From Asparagopsis taxiformis (Eukaryota; Rhodophyta; Florideophyceae; Bonnemaisoniales; Bonnemaisoniaceae), in the NCBI GenBank assembly GCA_030407315.1, contig JALQPE010000320.1, positions 124,001-188,000 of the forward strand: a stretch of DNA of 64,000 nucleotides, in the 5' to 3' direction. Below the pieces are notes generated by a model, which was not told the origin of the DNA, searched no databases, and saw only the letters and a program-made list of their open reading frames with translations. Position numbers and translations under genes: made by a program. Below are positions 49,025 to 59,167 of the stretch, piece after piece (the stretch's first letter is position 1; every line of letters begins with the position of its first letter).

Positions 49025-52000
49025 TTATGCTACCTCTTGTTGTAGCTGGAATCCACCAGTTCCACCTTCATACAACTGGCCGAGCGCGACAACCGTGCTG
49101 GGGTTCTTCATCATGTCATCTGTGCTGTTGAGCGTAGCATCAGTCAAGAAATTCATGCTAGTTTCGAACGTGATCTTTTGGAATGGGCTTGGCACTTGAT
49201 TCATGGATCGGCGATTGAAGCCTCGGTACGACCCATCTACGGTCATGTAATCAGCAATCAGGCGCAAATGACGAATGTTGACCGGAATTCCGTACGCGTC
49301 AAACACCTTCACAAATTCCTGGATCAATGCAGCGCGCATGGCTTCAACTCCATAGAAGTTCAAAATACCAAACATATCATTCGTTTCGAGCCGGTTCATA
49401 TCGATCAAGCCCTCACCTTTGTCAATAATGTCATGAACGTTCGATCCTTCTGTAATCACGCTAGTCCTACCTCCGGCACCTTTGTCGATGAAACATCTTG
49501 AAATACGCTCGACATATGCCAGTTTCGTGTTGGCAGCGCTCTCTTTCACAACAGAAGCAATGTCTAGTTTTCCAACAAGCGCTACTGGCAATGACCAATT
49601 GAACTCGATTCTTCGCTTATTTTTGCCCACTAGAGATCCTGTGCAGTATCCAAGAGACCCCAAAAACAGACGTTTCCTCGATTTGCGCTTGCGTTTCTTC
49701 AGTGTTTCCTGCTCTGCAACAGCCTTAGTTTCCAGTTTCTCAGGACCATTCAGTAAATCTGCAACATTATCAGAATCTTGTGTATTCGCAAACTCTTCAT
49801 CAAGTCCGGTCTTCATTTCGCCGTCGTCATTGAAGTTTTCGCTGTCGTCACTATCGCTGTCTTCGTCAGATGATGAACCATGGTCATCTTGGCTTGCTTC
49901 AGATACCTCTTCATCCTCAAGCCCTTTGAATGGTACCACTTCTTCCTTTTCTTCACTGTCAAATTCCGGTTTGTTCTTTGGAATTTTGGTAGCTTCAGCT
50001 GTGTATTGTCGAACAATTGATTGCTCATTCGAATAGTTGTCTTTTGAGACCTTTATCAATTCCCGCATGAGACGCATGTGAAAGTCGTACAAAAATTTCC
50101 TCTCAACCACTTCTCGAATGAAGTTGAAATCAAACTTGACCTGCTTCGCATACAGCTTCTCTGGTGGAAGATGAAGACTCACTTTTACTGTGCGTATAGC
50201 AATGTCAGTGCAAGACACCCCCTCCTCTTCAATTTCAATGCTCAACATTAGATCAAGGAGGTTGATATTTTGCAATCTGGTGCACAGCTCCCGGGCCCCA
50301 TCTTTCTTAGCCGAATCAACAATGGGTAATGTCATAGATGGAGTCTTCGGGTATTTCGAAGCAGTCATGAGAAGCTCACGCAAACGCGGGATACCTAGCG
50401 TAACGTGCGCAGAACTTGATCCAGCGTGATGGAAAGTGTTAAGCGTCATTTGAGTCGATGGTTCTCCCACACCTTGTGCAGCAAGAATACCAACTGCTTC
50501 CCCAGGCTCCAGCGCGCACGATTGATATCGACCTTCTAGGAAATGGCGAAGCCCAGACTTGCTCTCTTCAGGATGCTTCGTTGTTGCATTATTGATTGTT
50601 TCACGATATAGTTCTGATACAGCTCCTCGACGAGAGAGTGCTCCAGGAGACAGCATTTCCAGCATAGTGTTTGAACCAATCCCTCCATTCTGGACCTTTT
50701 GACTCTTCCGGATTTTGGAGACCTCCTTGTCCGGCGGAGCTTGTATCGGTTTAAGCGAGTCTTGATTCATGATTTGCCAATCCACTTTTTCGTTCAGCCA
50801 ACGAGATTTTGATGGGTCAATGCCATCGTCACCGTAGATGAACTGAACAACAGAGTCATCACTGTCACGAACTGTATAATCGTAATGTAACCGTACTCCT
50901 TCCATATGTTTGATGAGACATCGTTGCAGGTATCCGGAGTTTGCAGTCTTCAGTGAAGTATCCAGCAAACCTTCTCGCCCGGACATGGCATGGAAAAAGA
51001 ATTCATGTGGAGTGATGCCTGTGAGGAAACGAGAAGCAATGAATCCACCTGCTACCGGAGATGGATCGTATGGCTTGAAACAAGGTAAAGTAGCTCCACT
51101 GCCTCCCATCCTCGGAACACGCTTTCCTTCCAGAACCGTTGAACCCAGCAAACATGATATTTGTGCAGAATTCACAGCAGAACCCTTTGCACCAGTACTA
51201 GTCATGAGAGCGAAACCATTGTTTGGGAAAATCTTCTGGAGCGATTCAGGAACGCATGCCTTCATAACGTCTGATGAAATTTTGTTCAATGCTGATTTCA
51301 TTGCTGTGTCTAGTCGGTCTTCTGCTTCAATGCCATCTCGCCGAATCATCTTTTCAACGAGGATTCGAGCACTGGACGGGTCTTGCGCTGAAGCGGTGGA
51401 CCCTTTATCTCCTTTGCTCATTTCAGCATAAACACTGTTTGTAACGGAAATGCCAATCGCGTTCACATCCTTCAAAATCTTATCCCGTTTTCTATCACCC
51501 TCTGCCGTTAAAAGCAGATCATCAACTCCAGTAGTGTGACCGTGCGTCCTCAGGTAGAAAAGACATAGACGGCTCATAGAACTCAGAAAGTCATCCGACG
51601 AATCAGGACCATACGCTTCCTGCACAGCATGAACGATGCCATACATTGTCGAACCTAGAGAGCTCTTGTCAATAATACCTCTCAACAATTTTCCATCTCT
51701 GAACAGAATTTGCGTTTCTTCTTCCCCGATTGTATTAGACTTTGTCTTCGAGCTGGCGGTCAGGTGAAGTCCGGGTCGTCCATTTGCTATGATTGCAAGA
51801 ACAGTCGATATCAGCTGCTTTCCGGACCATAAAGGTCTTGGTTTGATGATTGCGGGTGGGGGAAGTGTGTATTTGCTACTCGCCCTACCTGGTCGAACCA
51901 TGAGCCTCTCAGTGGCTACATATAAGAGTTGGGTAAACGACTCCCTGGATAAAAATGTGTCCCGTGTGCTAAGAAGTGTGGCGGAAGCAATGTGGTCCTG

Positions 52001-54028
52001 AATTAATCCACGAACTGGTGCGCCAGATGTTGGAACGATATAATGTTTACTACTGAGCATAAGCTCCTCAGCTTCTGCCCTTGATACGTAGTCTTGCGGT
52101 ACGTGGACATTCATCTCATCACCATCAAAATCGGCATTGTAAGAACCGCAATTGGCGTAATGGAATCTTATTGTTCGATCACCTGGCAGCACTCGTACCT
52201 TATGAGCCATGATTGACACCCGATGCAGCGTAGGTTGTCTGTTGAACAAAACAATATCGCCTGTTCGGAGATGACGATGAACGCGTTTGGGAACAGTCTC
52301 AACGTTGTCACCGAAATTGTCAGCAGAAAACTCTTCAGAATCTGCATGTCCATTTGCTTGCTTAGTCTTATTCCCCATCTTCGTATGGACGCGGTTCTGG
52401 AGGAGCAAGCGCGCTTGCGAGTTGAGAAGATTCTTTTGGGCAGAATTGCGGAACTTTATAAGGCGATGATTTCCTCCAGGGCCCCAATCTTCAACAGCGA
52501 CAGCACCTGGGTACTTGTCGGGGCCGTTAAGAACTGCACGCTGCATACGTTCCAAGTTCATTGGCGTTACCAACTCTGGAACAGTGAGCTGCTTTGCAAA
52601 ACTCTCTGGGATTCCGATTTCATTGGTATCCAAAAAGACATCTGGACCGATAACGGATCTACAACTGTAGTTCACTCGCTTCCCCATCATATGCTGGCGG
52701 AAAAGACCAGCCTTTGCTTCTAGCTGCTGCCGAATACCGGTCATTTGGGGCCCAGATTGCGAGGAAGACATCGTATTGCTGCTATCGTACAGGCTCTGCA
52801 AGGCGTCTTGCATGTTATTGACAGCTAGAGCAAGTCTGGCTTTTGAGGGTACGACTTTGGGCTCTTTGGGGGTGTCTGAATGTTCAGAATGATTACCGTC
52901 ATCTTCTTGGTTGGCACTCAATATGACGTCAATTTCAGTGAGTATGCGCTGAAAGAAAATGTTTTGGGGATGCTCTGCAGCCATTTCCATCAGGCCCGCT
53001 TTCGCCATTGGACGAAAACGCGGCGGGGGGACGAGGACAATGCGAACAAATAGTCTGTAATGACCAATGGGGAATGATTCTTCCGGGATTTCACGCCCCT
53101 TCAAGCCATATAACAAGTCAAAAATCTCAGTATGGCTCTCCCACAAGGCGGCGATTTGTGCTTCAATCTGTGTCGGGGAGAGTAATACTTCAGGACCTGA
53201 AGAGAGGGAACGGAAAAACCTGCCTCGCTCGCCTTTTCTTGTCTTGGGAACGCCTCTAGAACAGTGGGGACATTTGGTGCCGGTAGGAGCCATGATGAGA
53301 CTTTCGGCATCCTTCCACCCTTGGGAGCGAGAACAGGCGAGCGTACCGGCTTCTTTTGCCTTGTGCCATGTTTCACGGGCCGCATCCAGTAGCTGAGATT
53401 CAATTTGTTCGGCTTGCTTCACATCAGTTTGTGAGAGATATTGTGGTATTGGTTGGGGCATGCTCTTCAAGAAGCGCTTCCAGTTCTTCACCAATGAACC
53501 GGCAGAAACGAATTCATCACCGGAGTCATCTTCAACTTCCTGAGATTTTTTGCGCTTCTTCTCTGGGTTGGTACGCCGCAGCAGACGGAAAGCATCTATG
53601 GCAGCCGCACACTTGGGCATATTGGCATCCTCAAAATAAAGGCATGCTAGCAGAAGATTGCAGTTTGCTTTTGTTTGACGCAGGGATTGGCAATGCCAAC
53701 AAGAAGCACGGAGAATCTTGAGGATTAGTTTTAACAGCAGGGGATTCGGAACTGGAATCGGGAGTTGGATGTGACCGAAATGACCAGGACAGGTTGCATA
53801 GCTCTGGTTACATGTGGGACAATCACCGTCTTCGTACGAAGTTGGACCCAGTACGGGGTCATATAGACCGCGTGGAAGCGGTCTGCCGATTTCATCGAAA
53901 GATGATGGCGATGTTAAACGGCGGACACTGAGTTTCTCAGCGTCTTCGTCTGAATAGAAGCGAAACGAAAGTTTAGAAACTTGGTGACCGACGTCCATAG
54001 AACGCGGGTCGATAAGGTCGAGATCCAT
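49025..54028 (-). CDS. RPA190: DNA-directed RNA polymerase I largest subunit
   Basis: 1667 aa in one exon. The clamp starts with KLSFRFYSDEDAEKLSV and a zinc-binding segment CPTCNQSYATCPGHFGHI, then CWHC and CPHC. The catalytic loop is NADFDGDEMNVHVP, with its three Asp coordinating magnesium; upstream is RQPTLHRVSIMAHKVRVLPG. The trigger-loop region GEPSTQMTLNTFHHAG is present. Near residues 1340-1420 is an acidic insert (DEDSDSDDSENFNDDGE) at the position of the Pol I jaw insertion. Pol I specificity is supported by the N-terminus, the Pol I-type spacing and the absence of a heptad CTD. A candidate A34 subunit is encoded 4 kb away. Confidence 0.96.
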   Translation of the reverse strand: MDLDLIDPRSMDVGHQVSKLSFRFYSDEDAEKLSVRRLTSPSSFDEIGRPLPRGLYDPVLGPTSYEDGDCPTCNQSYATCPGHFGHIQLPIPVPNPLLLKLILKILRASCWHCQSLRQTKANCNLLLACLYFEDANMPKCAAAIDAFRLLRRTNPEKKRKKSQEVEDDSGDEFVSAGSLVKNWKRFLKSMPQPIPQYLSQTDVKQAEQIESQLLDAARETWHKAKEAGTLACSRSQGWKDAESLIMAPTGTKCPHCSRGVPKTRKGERGRFFRSLSSGPEVLLSPTQIEAQIAALWESHTEIFDLLYGLKGREIPEESFPIGHYRLFVRIVLVPPPRFRPMAKAGLMEMAAEHPQNIFFQRILTEIDVILSANQEDDGNHSEHSDTPKEPKVVPSKARLALAVNNMQDALQSLYDSSNTMSSSQSGPQMTGIRQQLEAKAGLFRQHMMGKRVNYSCRSVIGPDVFLDTNEIGIPESFAKQLTVPELVTPMNLERMQRAVLNGPDKYPGAVAVEDWGPGGNHRLIKFRNSAQKNLLNSQARLLLQNRVHTKMGNKTKQANGHADSEEFSADNFGDNVETVPKRVHRHLRTGDIVLFNRQPTLHRVSIMAHKVRVLPGDRTIRFHYANCGSYNADFDGDEMNVHVPQDYVSRAEAEELMLSSKHYIVPTSGAPVRGLIQDHIASATLLSTRDTFLSRESFTQLLYVATERLMVRPGRASSKYTLPPPAIIKPRPLWSGKQLISTVLAIIANGRPGLHLTASSKTKSNTIGEEETQILFRDGKLLRGIIDKSSLGSTMYGIVHAVQEAYGPDSSDDFLSSMSRLCLFYLRTHGHTTGVDDLLLTAEGDRKRDKILKDVNAIGISVTNSVYAEMSKGDKGSTASAQDPSSARILVEKMIRRDGIEAEDRLDTAMKSALNKISSDVMKACVPESLQKIFPNNGFALMTSTGAKGSAVNSAQISCLLGSTVLEGKRVPRMGGSGATLPCFKPYDPSPVAGGFIASRFLTGITPHEFFFHAMSGREGLLDTSLKTANSGYLQRCLIKHMEGVRLHYDYTVRDSDDSVVQFIYGDDGIDPSKSRWLNEKVDWQIMNQDSLKPIQAPPDKEVSKIRKSQKVQNGGIGSNTMLEMLSPGALSRRGAVSELYRETINNATTKHPEESKSGLRHFLEGRYQSCALEPGEAVGILAAQGVGEPSTQMTLNTFHHAGSSSAHVTLGIPRLRELLMTASKYPKTPSMTLPIVDSAKKDGARELCTRLQNINLLDLMLSIEIEEEGVSCTDIAIRTVKVSLHLPPEKLYAKQVKFDFNFIREVVERKFLYDFHMRLMRELIKVSKDNYSNEQSIVRQYTAEATKIPKNKPEFDSEEKEEVVPFKGLEDEEVSEASQDDHGSSSDEDSDSDDSENFNDDGEMKTGLDEEFANTQDSDNVADLLNGPEKLETKAVAEQETLKKRKRKSRKRLFLGSLGYCTGSLVGKNKRRIEFNWSLPVALVGKLDIASVVKESAANTKLAYVERISRCFIDKGAGGRTSVITEGSNVHDIIDKGEGLIDMNRLETNDMFGILNFYGVEAMRAALIQEFVKVFDAYGIPVNIRHLRLIADYMTVDGSYRGFNRRSMNQVPSPFQKITFETSMNFLTDATLNSTDDMMKNPSTVVALGQLYEGGTGGFQLQQEVA

Positions 54029-54436
54029 GTTGGTCTGATCTCAATTGATGTACAAGTTACCGAACGCCGACAATGATCTTTGTCCTCAGGCAAAGTTGTC
54101 GTGCGTGCAGCATACCTACCGACAATAGGGACGACGACCGGTACGCTACAGTAGAGTGCCACCAGCGGCATGGCCTTGCAAGTACAGAAACGTCATGAGT
54201 GAGATCAAATTTTCAATGTCATGTGTAAACATTCTATTGGCCACTCATAACTGCCCTTATCATATGACGTTTCTTTTGATTGGCTCCAGCAGAAGAACGA
54301 TTTTTCGAAGCGCTGCAGTTGGAGATTTTTATCGCAGCTCTTCCTGCCTCGACGTAGCGCGTCGAAACTTGGTAACTTTCATCTACACGCGACCCCGTCC
54401 CGCTCTACGTTCGAGTTCGCTCCAGCTTTCACCAAC
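54029..54436. promoter_or_regulatory. divergent promoter, RPA190 / S4 protein
   Basis: 408 bp between divergent starts. No recognisable element. Confidence 0.4.
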
Positions 54437-55030
54437 ATGCTTCCAGCTTTTCTCGGCACTCCATTTCCATCCCCCGGTCGTCAACGAGCTTTACGCGAGA
54501 TGAAGACGCCTCGACGAACGCGAAACTGTACACTACATGCGCGTTCCCTCGATTCCTATCGAGAAGGCAGCCGTTTCAACAAAGAAATTCCCGGTACAGA
54601 CGACCCGCTCCGTGCTGTGCCCGCGCAGCGTAAACCGCCCAAGGTGAAGCAGCGAATTGCGCTCACAAAAGCGATGTCCAAACTCAATATTGCTAGCATG
54701 GAAACATGCGCCTTTCTGGTTCGCAGTGGCTGTGTCCGAGTGAACGGCCAGGTGGTCCGCGATGAAAAGGCTAAGATTCATCGCTTTGATGATTCCTTCA
54801 CTGTCAACGAAACTCTATATGGGCCTATTGGCAGTCCGGAAACAGAGTCTCTGACGAGGGATAGCGATTTTGCCGATGATATAGATCCGGATATTCTGCC
54901 GAGATCCCAAAGAGATTTCCCACAGAATGTCGATTACGGCTCCATGGACAATCGCAAGACGAAAAACAAGTTCAGCCGTCGCGTGGATCGAGGCTACTAT
55001 TCGTCGCAGCGTTTTGAATCAGGTAAATGA
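54437..55030 (+). CDS. S4-domain RNA-binding protein, probably plastid
   Basis: 197 aa as read. The start MLPAFLGTPFPSPGRQRALR is basic with an early Phe, consistent with plastid import. Residues about 70-115 are an S4 domain: RIALTKAMSKLNIASMETC, then LVRSGCVRVNGQVV and DEKAKI, as in ribosomal protein S4 and RsuA-type pseudouridine synthases, but no catalytic domain follows. A second exon is possible: TCAG|GTAAAT at 55022/55023 is a phase-1 donor and TTTTGTAG ends at 55103; the spliced form would end EVVAGHDRSKVSGHRK with its stop at 55152-55154. I cannot tell which is used. Confidence 0.7.
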   Translation: MLPAFLGTPFPSPGRQRALREMKTPRRTRNCTLHARSLDSYREGSRFNKEIPGTDDPLRAVPAQRKPPKVKQRIALTKAMSKLNIASMETCAFLVRSGCVRVNGQVVRDEKAKIHRFDDSFTVNETLYGPIGSPETESLTRDSDFADDIDPDILPRSQRDFPQNVDYGSMDNRKTKNKFSRRVDRGYYSSQRFESGK

Positions 55031-55549
55031 TGTCTGGTACGTACTTGATGTATCATTTCTTCTGAAAGGGCAATCTCGAAGCATTTTGTATAGACGTTTT
55101 GTAGAAGTTGTTGCTGGTCATGATAGGAGCAAAGTATCCGGTCATCGCAAATAGTCGGTCTGGTTGGCGTCCGATAAATATTCCAGCACAGCATGGCTTG
55201 CTGTCCTGTGAGGTTGTCTGCACAATGGAAGATATCTAAGTAGTCCCAATTGCTCCAGTATTAAAACCACTTGTTAGAATCTCATCGTAAGAAAACCTTC
55301 CATTTGGGAATCTAATAAGTCCTTTCGCTGAGCTTCGTCAATTCTTCCTGAGTTATTCGCGAGGCCGCAGATTATTGTGCCTCATCATCAGATTCTTTTT
55401 CGTTTTGAATCCTCTTGGTGACAGAAAATAATTGGCGATGGGCCGCATTGGCGCCTTATGCTTTTAGGTCAGCTCTTAATACAATGGCGCTGTAATGATT
55501 GAAACGCTTAGTCCCACACTCCCATGGAAATAGTTCTTCAACAAAAACA
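55031..55549. other. intergenic between S4 and GT25 genes
   Basis: 519 bp; may include a 3' exon of the S4 gene up to 55154. AT-rich beyond that, nothing recognised. Confidence 0.4.
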
Positions 55550-56413
55550 ATGCAACTCCCTCGAATCTCTAGAAGCCTAACTCTCCTACTTGTAATCATC
55601 TCAACCTTGACTTTTCCATTCACCTGTGCGAGCAACTCTGTTCTAGACGCAATATACGTAATCGGATTGAAGAGCTGTCCAACTCGATGGAGAAAAGTAC
55701 GCGAATGGGCAAATGTCAAGAAGTTGAACATAACATCCATCTCTGGAACAGAATTCTTAAACATTGATGTTCAAAACCCGCCGATTCCAATCATTGGGAT
55801 CTCACCGTACACCCGAGTGATGAGCGGGCAGGTCGGATGCACACATTCCCACATCCTCACCTGGCGCCATGCACTGCGTCGCAATTACTCACGTATTATT
55901 ATATTGGAGGACGACATGCGTCTAAAGGACTCGCTTCTCGGCCGACTAGCTGATATACTTCAGGATGCTGACCGAGGTTCTAGACTACACGGAACACGAT
56001 GGCATTACATATACCTACGAACGTTTCCGACTCAAAGACACTTTTGGAGACGACATGTATGGTACGGGGAGTTGCTATATGCGCTTCCTGGATGGGGAAC
56101 AGCTGCGTATATTGTTTCAGCAGAAGGTATTCAATATTTGTTATCGAGGATAGCGTTTTATGCGTATCCGCTTGATGTGCAGATTGAAAGATTACAAAGG
56201 GGCAGGGATGATAATGGAGAAAGATTTATTGCCTTGGATGCATGTACTCAAGTTGCTGGTCGAACGCCGGCTGGTTGCGAGATGGATGTAGTAGAGATTT
56301 CGGAAGAAGAAAAGGGAAACTGCTCGTTCTCAGCAAGTCAATCTGGTTGGGAATCATTTGGAATGGACTTTCCCAGCTGGAGAGATTTCGGGAGAGGGCG
56401 AGGTAGGAGGTAA
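55550..56413 (+). CDS. secretory GT25-family glycosyltransferase
   Basis: 287 aa from the ATG at 55550, which gives an N-terminal signal peptide or anchor (residues 7-27, SRSLTLLLVIISTLTFPF). The fold starts DAIYVIGLKSCPTRW (family: Tyr-Val-Ile-x-Leu then Arg). The key GT25 blocks are VGCTHSHILTWRHAL and IIILEDDMRL, the Glu-Asp-Asp metal site, with GWGTAAYIVSAEGIQYLL later. GT25 covers bacterial LPS galactosyltransferases and eukaryotic collagen galactosyltransferases; the acceptor here is unknown. The C-terminus is short and Arg-rich. Confidence 0.83.
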   Translation: MQLPRISRSLTLLLVIISTLTFPFTCASNSVLDAIYVIGLKSCPTRWRKVREWANVKKLNITSISGTEFLNIDVQNPPIPIIGISPYTRVMSGQVGCTHSHILTWRHALRRNYSRIIILEDDMRLKDSLLGRLADILQDADRGSRLHGTRWHYIYLRTFPTQRHFWRRHVWYGELLYALPGWGTAAYIVSAEGIQYLLSRIAFYAYPLDVQIERLQRGRDDNGERFIALDACTQVAGRTPAGCEMDVVEISEEEKGNCSFSASQSGWESFGMDFPSWRDFGRGRGRR

Positions 56414-56545
56414 TGATGTGAGAATCACTGTTTTCGATCTCAACAAGTTAAGATGAACAAAAAATATTGTCGAAACAGCACTATAAATAAGTTGGTAGCT
56501 AGCTACTATTCCGCTACAAGTCCTAGACGTCCATCGTTAACCAAA

Positions 56546-57448
56546 TCATGTCTCCTTCAACTCAGCCATAATTATGGGAACCCGGCGTTTCGCATGTGCT
56601 AAACATGTCTCATACACCTCCTCTGAGATCGTGCTCCCGCCAGGCTTGAGCACACCATGCAGTTCTCCTGATGCATCCAGCAAAAACGTAACCCTGCAGT
56701 TGCATATTGATTCTTCTTCGACCGAGGGATCAATCAACGGGTTGCCATCAAACAAAGCAAACGAAACTGAGAGAGGAAATCCATTATTTTGAAGCGTTAT
56801 CGTACGTTCCGATGATGCCACAGCAATCGCAATACTATTCTCCTTCGCATCAGCATTTGCATCTTTACCTGCCTCGACATCCATGCCGTTCTCTTCCTCG
56901 TCTAACATCTCAACCTCGGGCAGCTGCACGTTTTTCAATGCAGCCACGGCGGCCAGAAGCACCGCATCTTCAAGGTTCCCGTCATGATCCATGACGTAAA
57001 CTGTCAATCTCAAATACCAAACTAGGTGCTCCTCTTCGACGCACAGTTGCGCTAGTGGAATGTGAGGTGCAATTATGCTTCGAAGATACTCTGTCAGACA
57101 GGTTGCTTCATCGGACGAACGCCCCGCTTTATAATTTCCAGACGCTAGCGAAAGCAATTCGACAGATGTCTCGAGGAAGCCTTGATCCTTTGTTGCAACT
57201 GATGGCTGCGTCAATGTCGCATGCACTCCGGCGACAACCGTCGTGTGTCCCAACTTCAGTAATGCGGATCCAACTGCTGTGCCGACTGAACCAGTTGTGA
57301 TGCTGATTTTACGCGTTGTGAATGGTGCTCGCCCGTCAGGTCGTACATTCTCGGATAGAAATCGCCGAAGATATTCGTGCGGATGGACCTTTCGAAATAC
57401 TTCTTGGTTCATGTTGGGATGTAGCATAGTTGAGTCTGTCGTCATCAT
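56546..57448 (-). CDS. RRP43: exosome core subunit RRP43 (EXOSC8), RNase PH fold
   Basis: 300 aa from the ATG at 57448; the frame is open further upstream but that segment is hydrophobic leader-like sequence. The start VHPHEYLRRFLSENVRPDGR is the RRP43/RRP42 signature, followed by TTGSVGTAVGSALLKLGHTT, VVAGVHA, the WYLRLTVYVMDHDGN block and a final RNase PH-like segment VTFLLDASGELHGVLKPGGS. Eukaryotic ring subunits are catalytically dead, and the phosphate-binding Arg pairs of true RNase PH are not apparent. It acts in rRNA processing and mRNA decay with the SKI complex. Confidence 0.9.
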   Translation of the reverse strand: MMTTDSTMLHPNMNQEVFRKVHPHEYLRRFLSENVRPDGRAPFTTRKISITTGSVGTAVGSALLKLGHTTVVAGVHATLTQPSVATKDQGFLETSVELLSLASGNYKAGRSSDEATCLTEYLRSIIAPHIPLAQLCVEEEHLVWYLRLTVYVMDHDGNLEDAVLLAAVAALKNVQLPEVEMLDEEENGMDVEAGKDANADAKENSIAIAVASSERTITLQNNGFPLSVSFALFDGNPLIDPSVEEESICNCRVTFLLDASGELHGVLKPGGSTISEEVYETCLAHAKRRVPIIMAELKET

Positions 57449-57982
57449 TGGTTTTCTTTCCTGACTTTCAACTGGATTCGAAGCTTTGAATGTCTGTAAA
57501 ACGATTGGGAATATATTGAAGAGAAGGATTGCAAAATCGGCCTTCAGTGTCAACAGAGTAAACAATTCTTAATCGCAGCTCGTTCCATCGTTGAGACTGG
57601 TTGACGTCCGTACACGACCAATTTTTTACACGAATACACGAAAAAATCGGATCAATTCAAAAGTAGGGTGATGAGAACTTGAAGCGAGTTCCATGCACTG
57701 CCTCGTTGAATCCGAAACGTACTCGACTTTACACAGTCGCTCAAACCAAATTAGAATTGGAGCAATCGAAGGAGAAGCACGTTGAAATTGTTTTCGACTA
57801 TCGAGAGTTCATCTCTCCCAAGGAGTATCAAAGCAAACTTCGTAATCTCTCAACATTGAATATCGATTTCTCTAATAGTTAGTTAGCAGTCTCCTACTGC
57901 TCGACGACACCGGATTTCCCATCAATTCTTAGCATGATTTCATTTTAATACACCTTTATACAAGACCGGACCAGATTCGGTT
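57449..57982. other. intergenic between RRP43 start and the A34-like gene end
   Basis: 534 bp. It contains a 67-codon plus-strand frame (57679-57882) with a protein-like composition (KHVEIVFDYREFISPKEY) but no in-frame ATG, so I do not call it a gene. Confidence 0.45.
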
Positions 57983-58830
57983 CTACTTCGTGATGCGTTG
58001 CTTTTTCCCAACAGGGCTTCTGGTAGCTTTCTTTCGCGTTGCTGGAACTTTAGAAGCTTCACGCCCAAACGAAACACAGTGATTAGTATGGTTGTCCCAT
58101 CAAATCTGTTGGCACATCTAGCAGGCAAGTGTGAATACACGTACCTCTTTTGGTCCCGATAGGAATAAACTGCAGCTTTTGCTCATCTGGTGGTGACGGG
58201 TATTTTCGAGGAGGCGGTTCAATGTGGTTCAAGTTTTTCATTACTGCATCAAAAGTAATGCTCACTGATTTCACAAATGGTTTTCCTGTGATCAGAGAGG
58301 TTTCAACAATAGATGTTAGATATCAGAGGTTTCGCAACTCTACATACCATTCCATATATGATGCACAACTTACCAACTCCCAGTTCCGCTTGTCCGTTAT
58401 CACCATTCACTACGAACGCAGCTCTCAGAGAGGGGTCAGGCAGCATTCCATGATCTCTGAACGTATAGCTTCCCCTCAAAGTACCTGCCATTTTGCTTGT
58501 GAACGCGTCCTTTGTCGCCCCACTCCCCTTGTCCTCTGAAATTTTGATTTCGCTCCCAACAAGGGTATTTCGTAATGTCTCATGCCGTGGCACTCGAACC
58601 AGCCACAGCTCTGTGTCACTGCTTTCTAAATCTTCTCTGGAAACAGGCAAATCTTCAGTCTCAAATTCAATTGGCACGTACTCGATTTTCGGTTCTTCCT
58701 GTGCCTGCTCTACCTCGTCCTCCTGCTCCTCGTCTTCTTCCTCCTCTTCATCCTCTTGTTCAGAGCCTTCGGAATCTGCCGATGCATAGTCATCTTCTGG
58801 AAGTTCATCGTCGTGTTCCTGAGATTTCAT
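57983..58830 (-). CDS. probable RNA polymerase I subunit A34/POLR1G-like, three exons
   Basis: 223 aa after splicing two 88-nt introns: 58286-58373 (G|GTAAGT to TCACAG|G) and 58057-58144 (G|GTACGT to GTGAAG|C, with TACTAAT-like branch sequence), both phase 1. An acceptor 6 nt further on would keep the frame. Layout: acidic Glu/Asp N-terminus, then ELWLVRVPRH, AGTLRGSYTFRD, GKPFVKSVSITFDAV, QKLQFIPIGTKR and a Lys/Arg tail ending KKQRITK. This order (short helix with Leu-Trp-Leu, beta dimerisation part, Phe-x-x-x-Gly motif, basic tail) resembles Pol I subunit A34.5, which pairs with A49. The gene structure is firm; the identity is moderate. Confidence 0.6.
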
Positions 58831-59167
58831 TCTGTGGTATAAGAAGCGAATGGCCTCAGATGGAATTGACGATGACAGGCATTCCCTGACGCTGAGGTTG
58901 TTGATCCTACTTTGTCGCTCTCGTCGGGCGAGTATATAGTCGAATGACAGGGCTACGAGCCGACTGAAATGAAAAAATAATGTAAAAATAGAGTCTTGAA
59001 ACCCAGGCTCGAGAGCGTTCTTGGCTATTCGTCCCCAACGTCCGTCCAGAGGATCAAACTCTGGGCGTCTTGACCGTCATTGCAGCCCCGAAACACACTA
59101 AATATCGTTGAAACTCTCTATACTCACCTCAAGAGAGTATAAACGAGCCGAAGAAGAAGAATCCGCT
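58831..59167. promoter_or_regulatory. divergent promoter, A34-like / HDAC
   Basis: 337 bp between divergent starts; no clear element. Confidence 0.4.
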
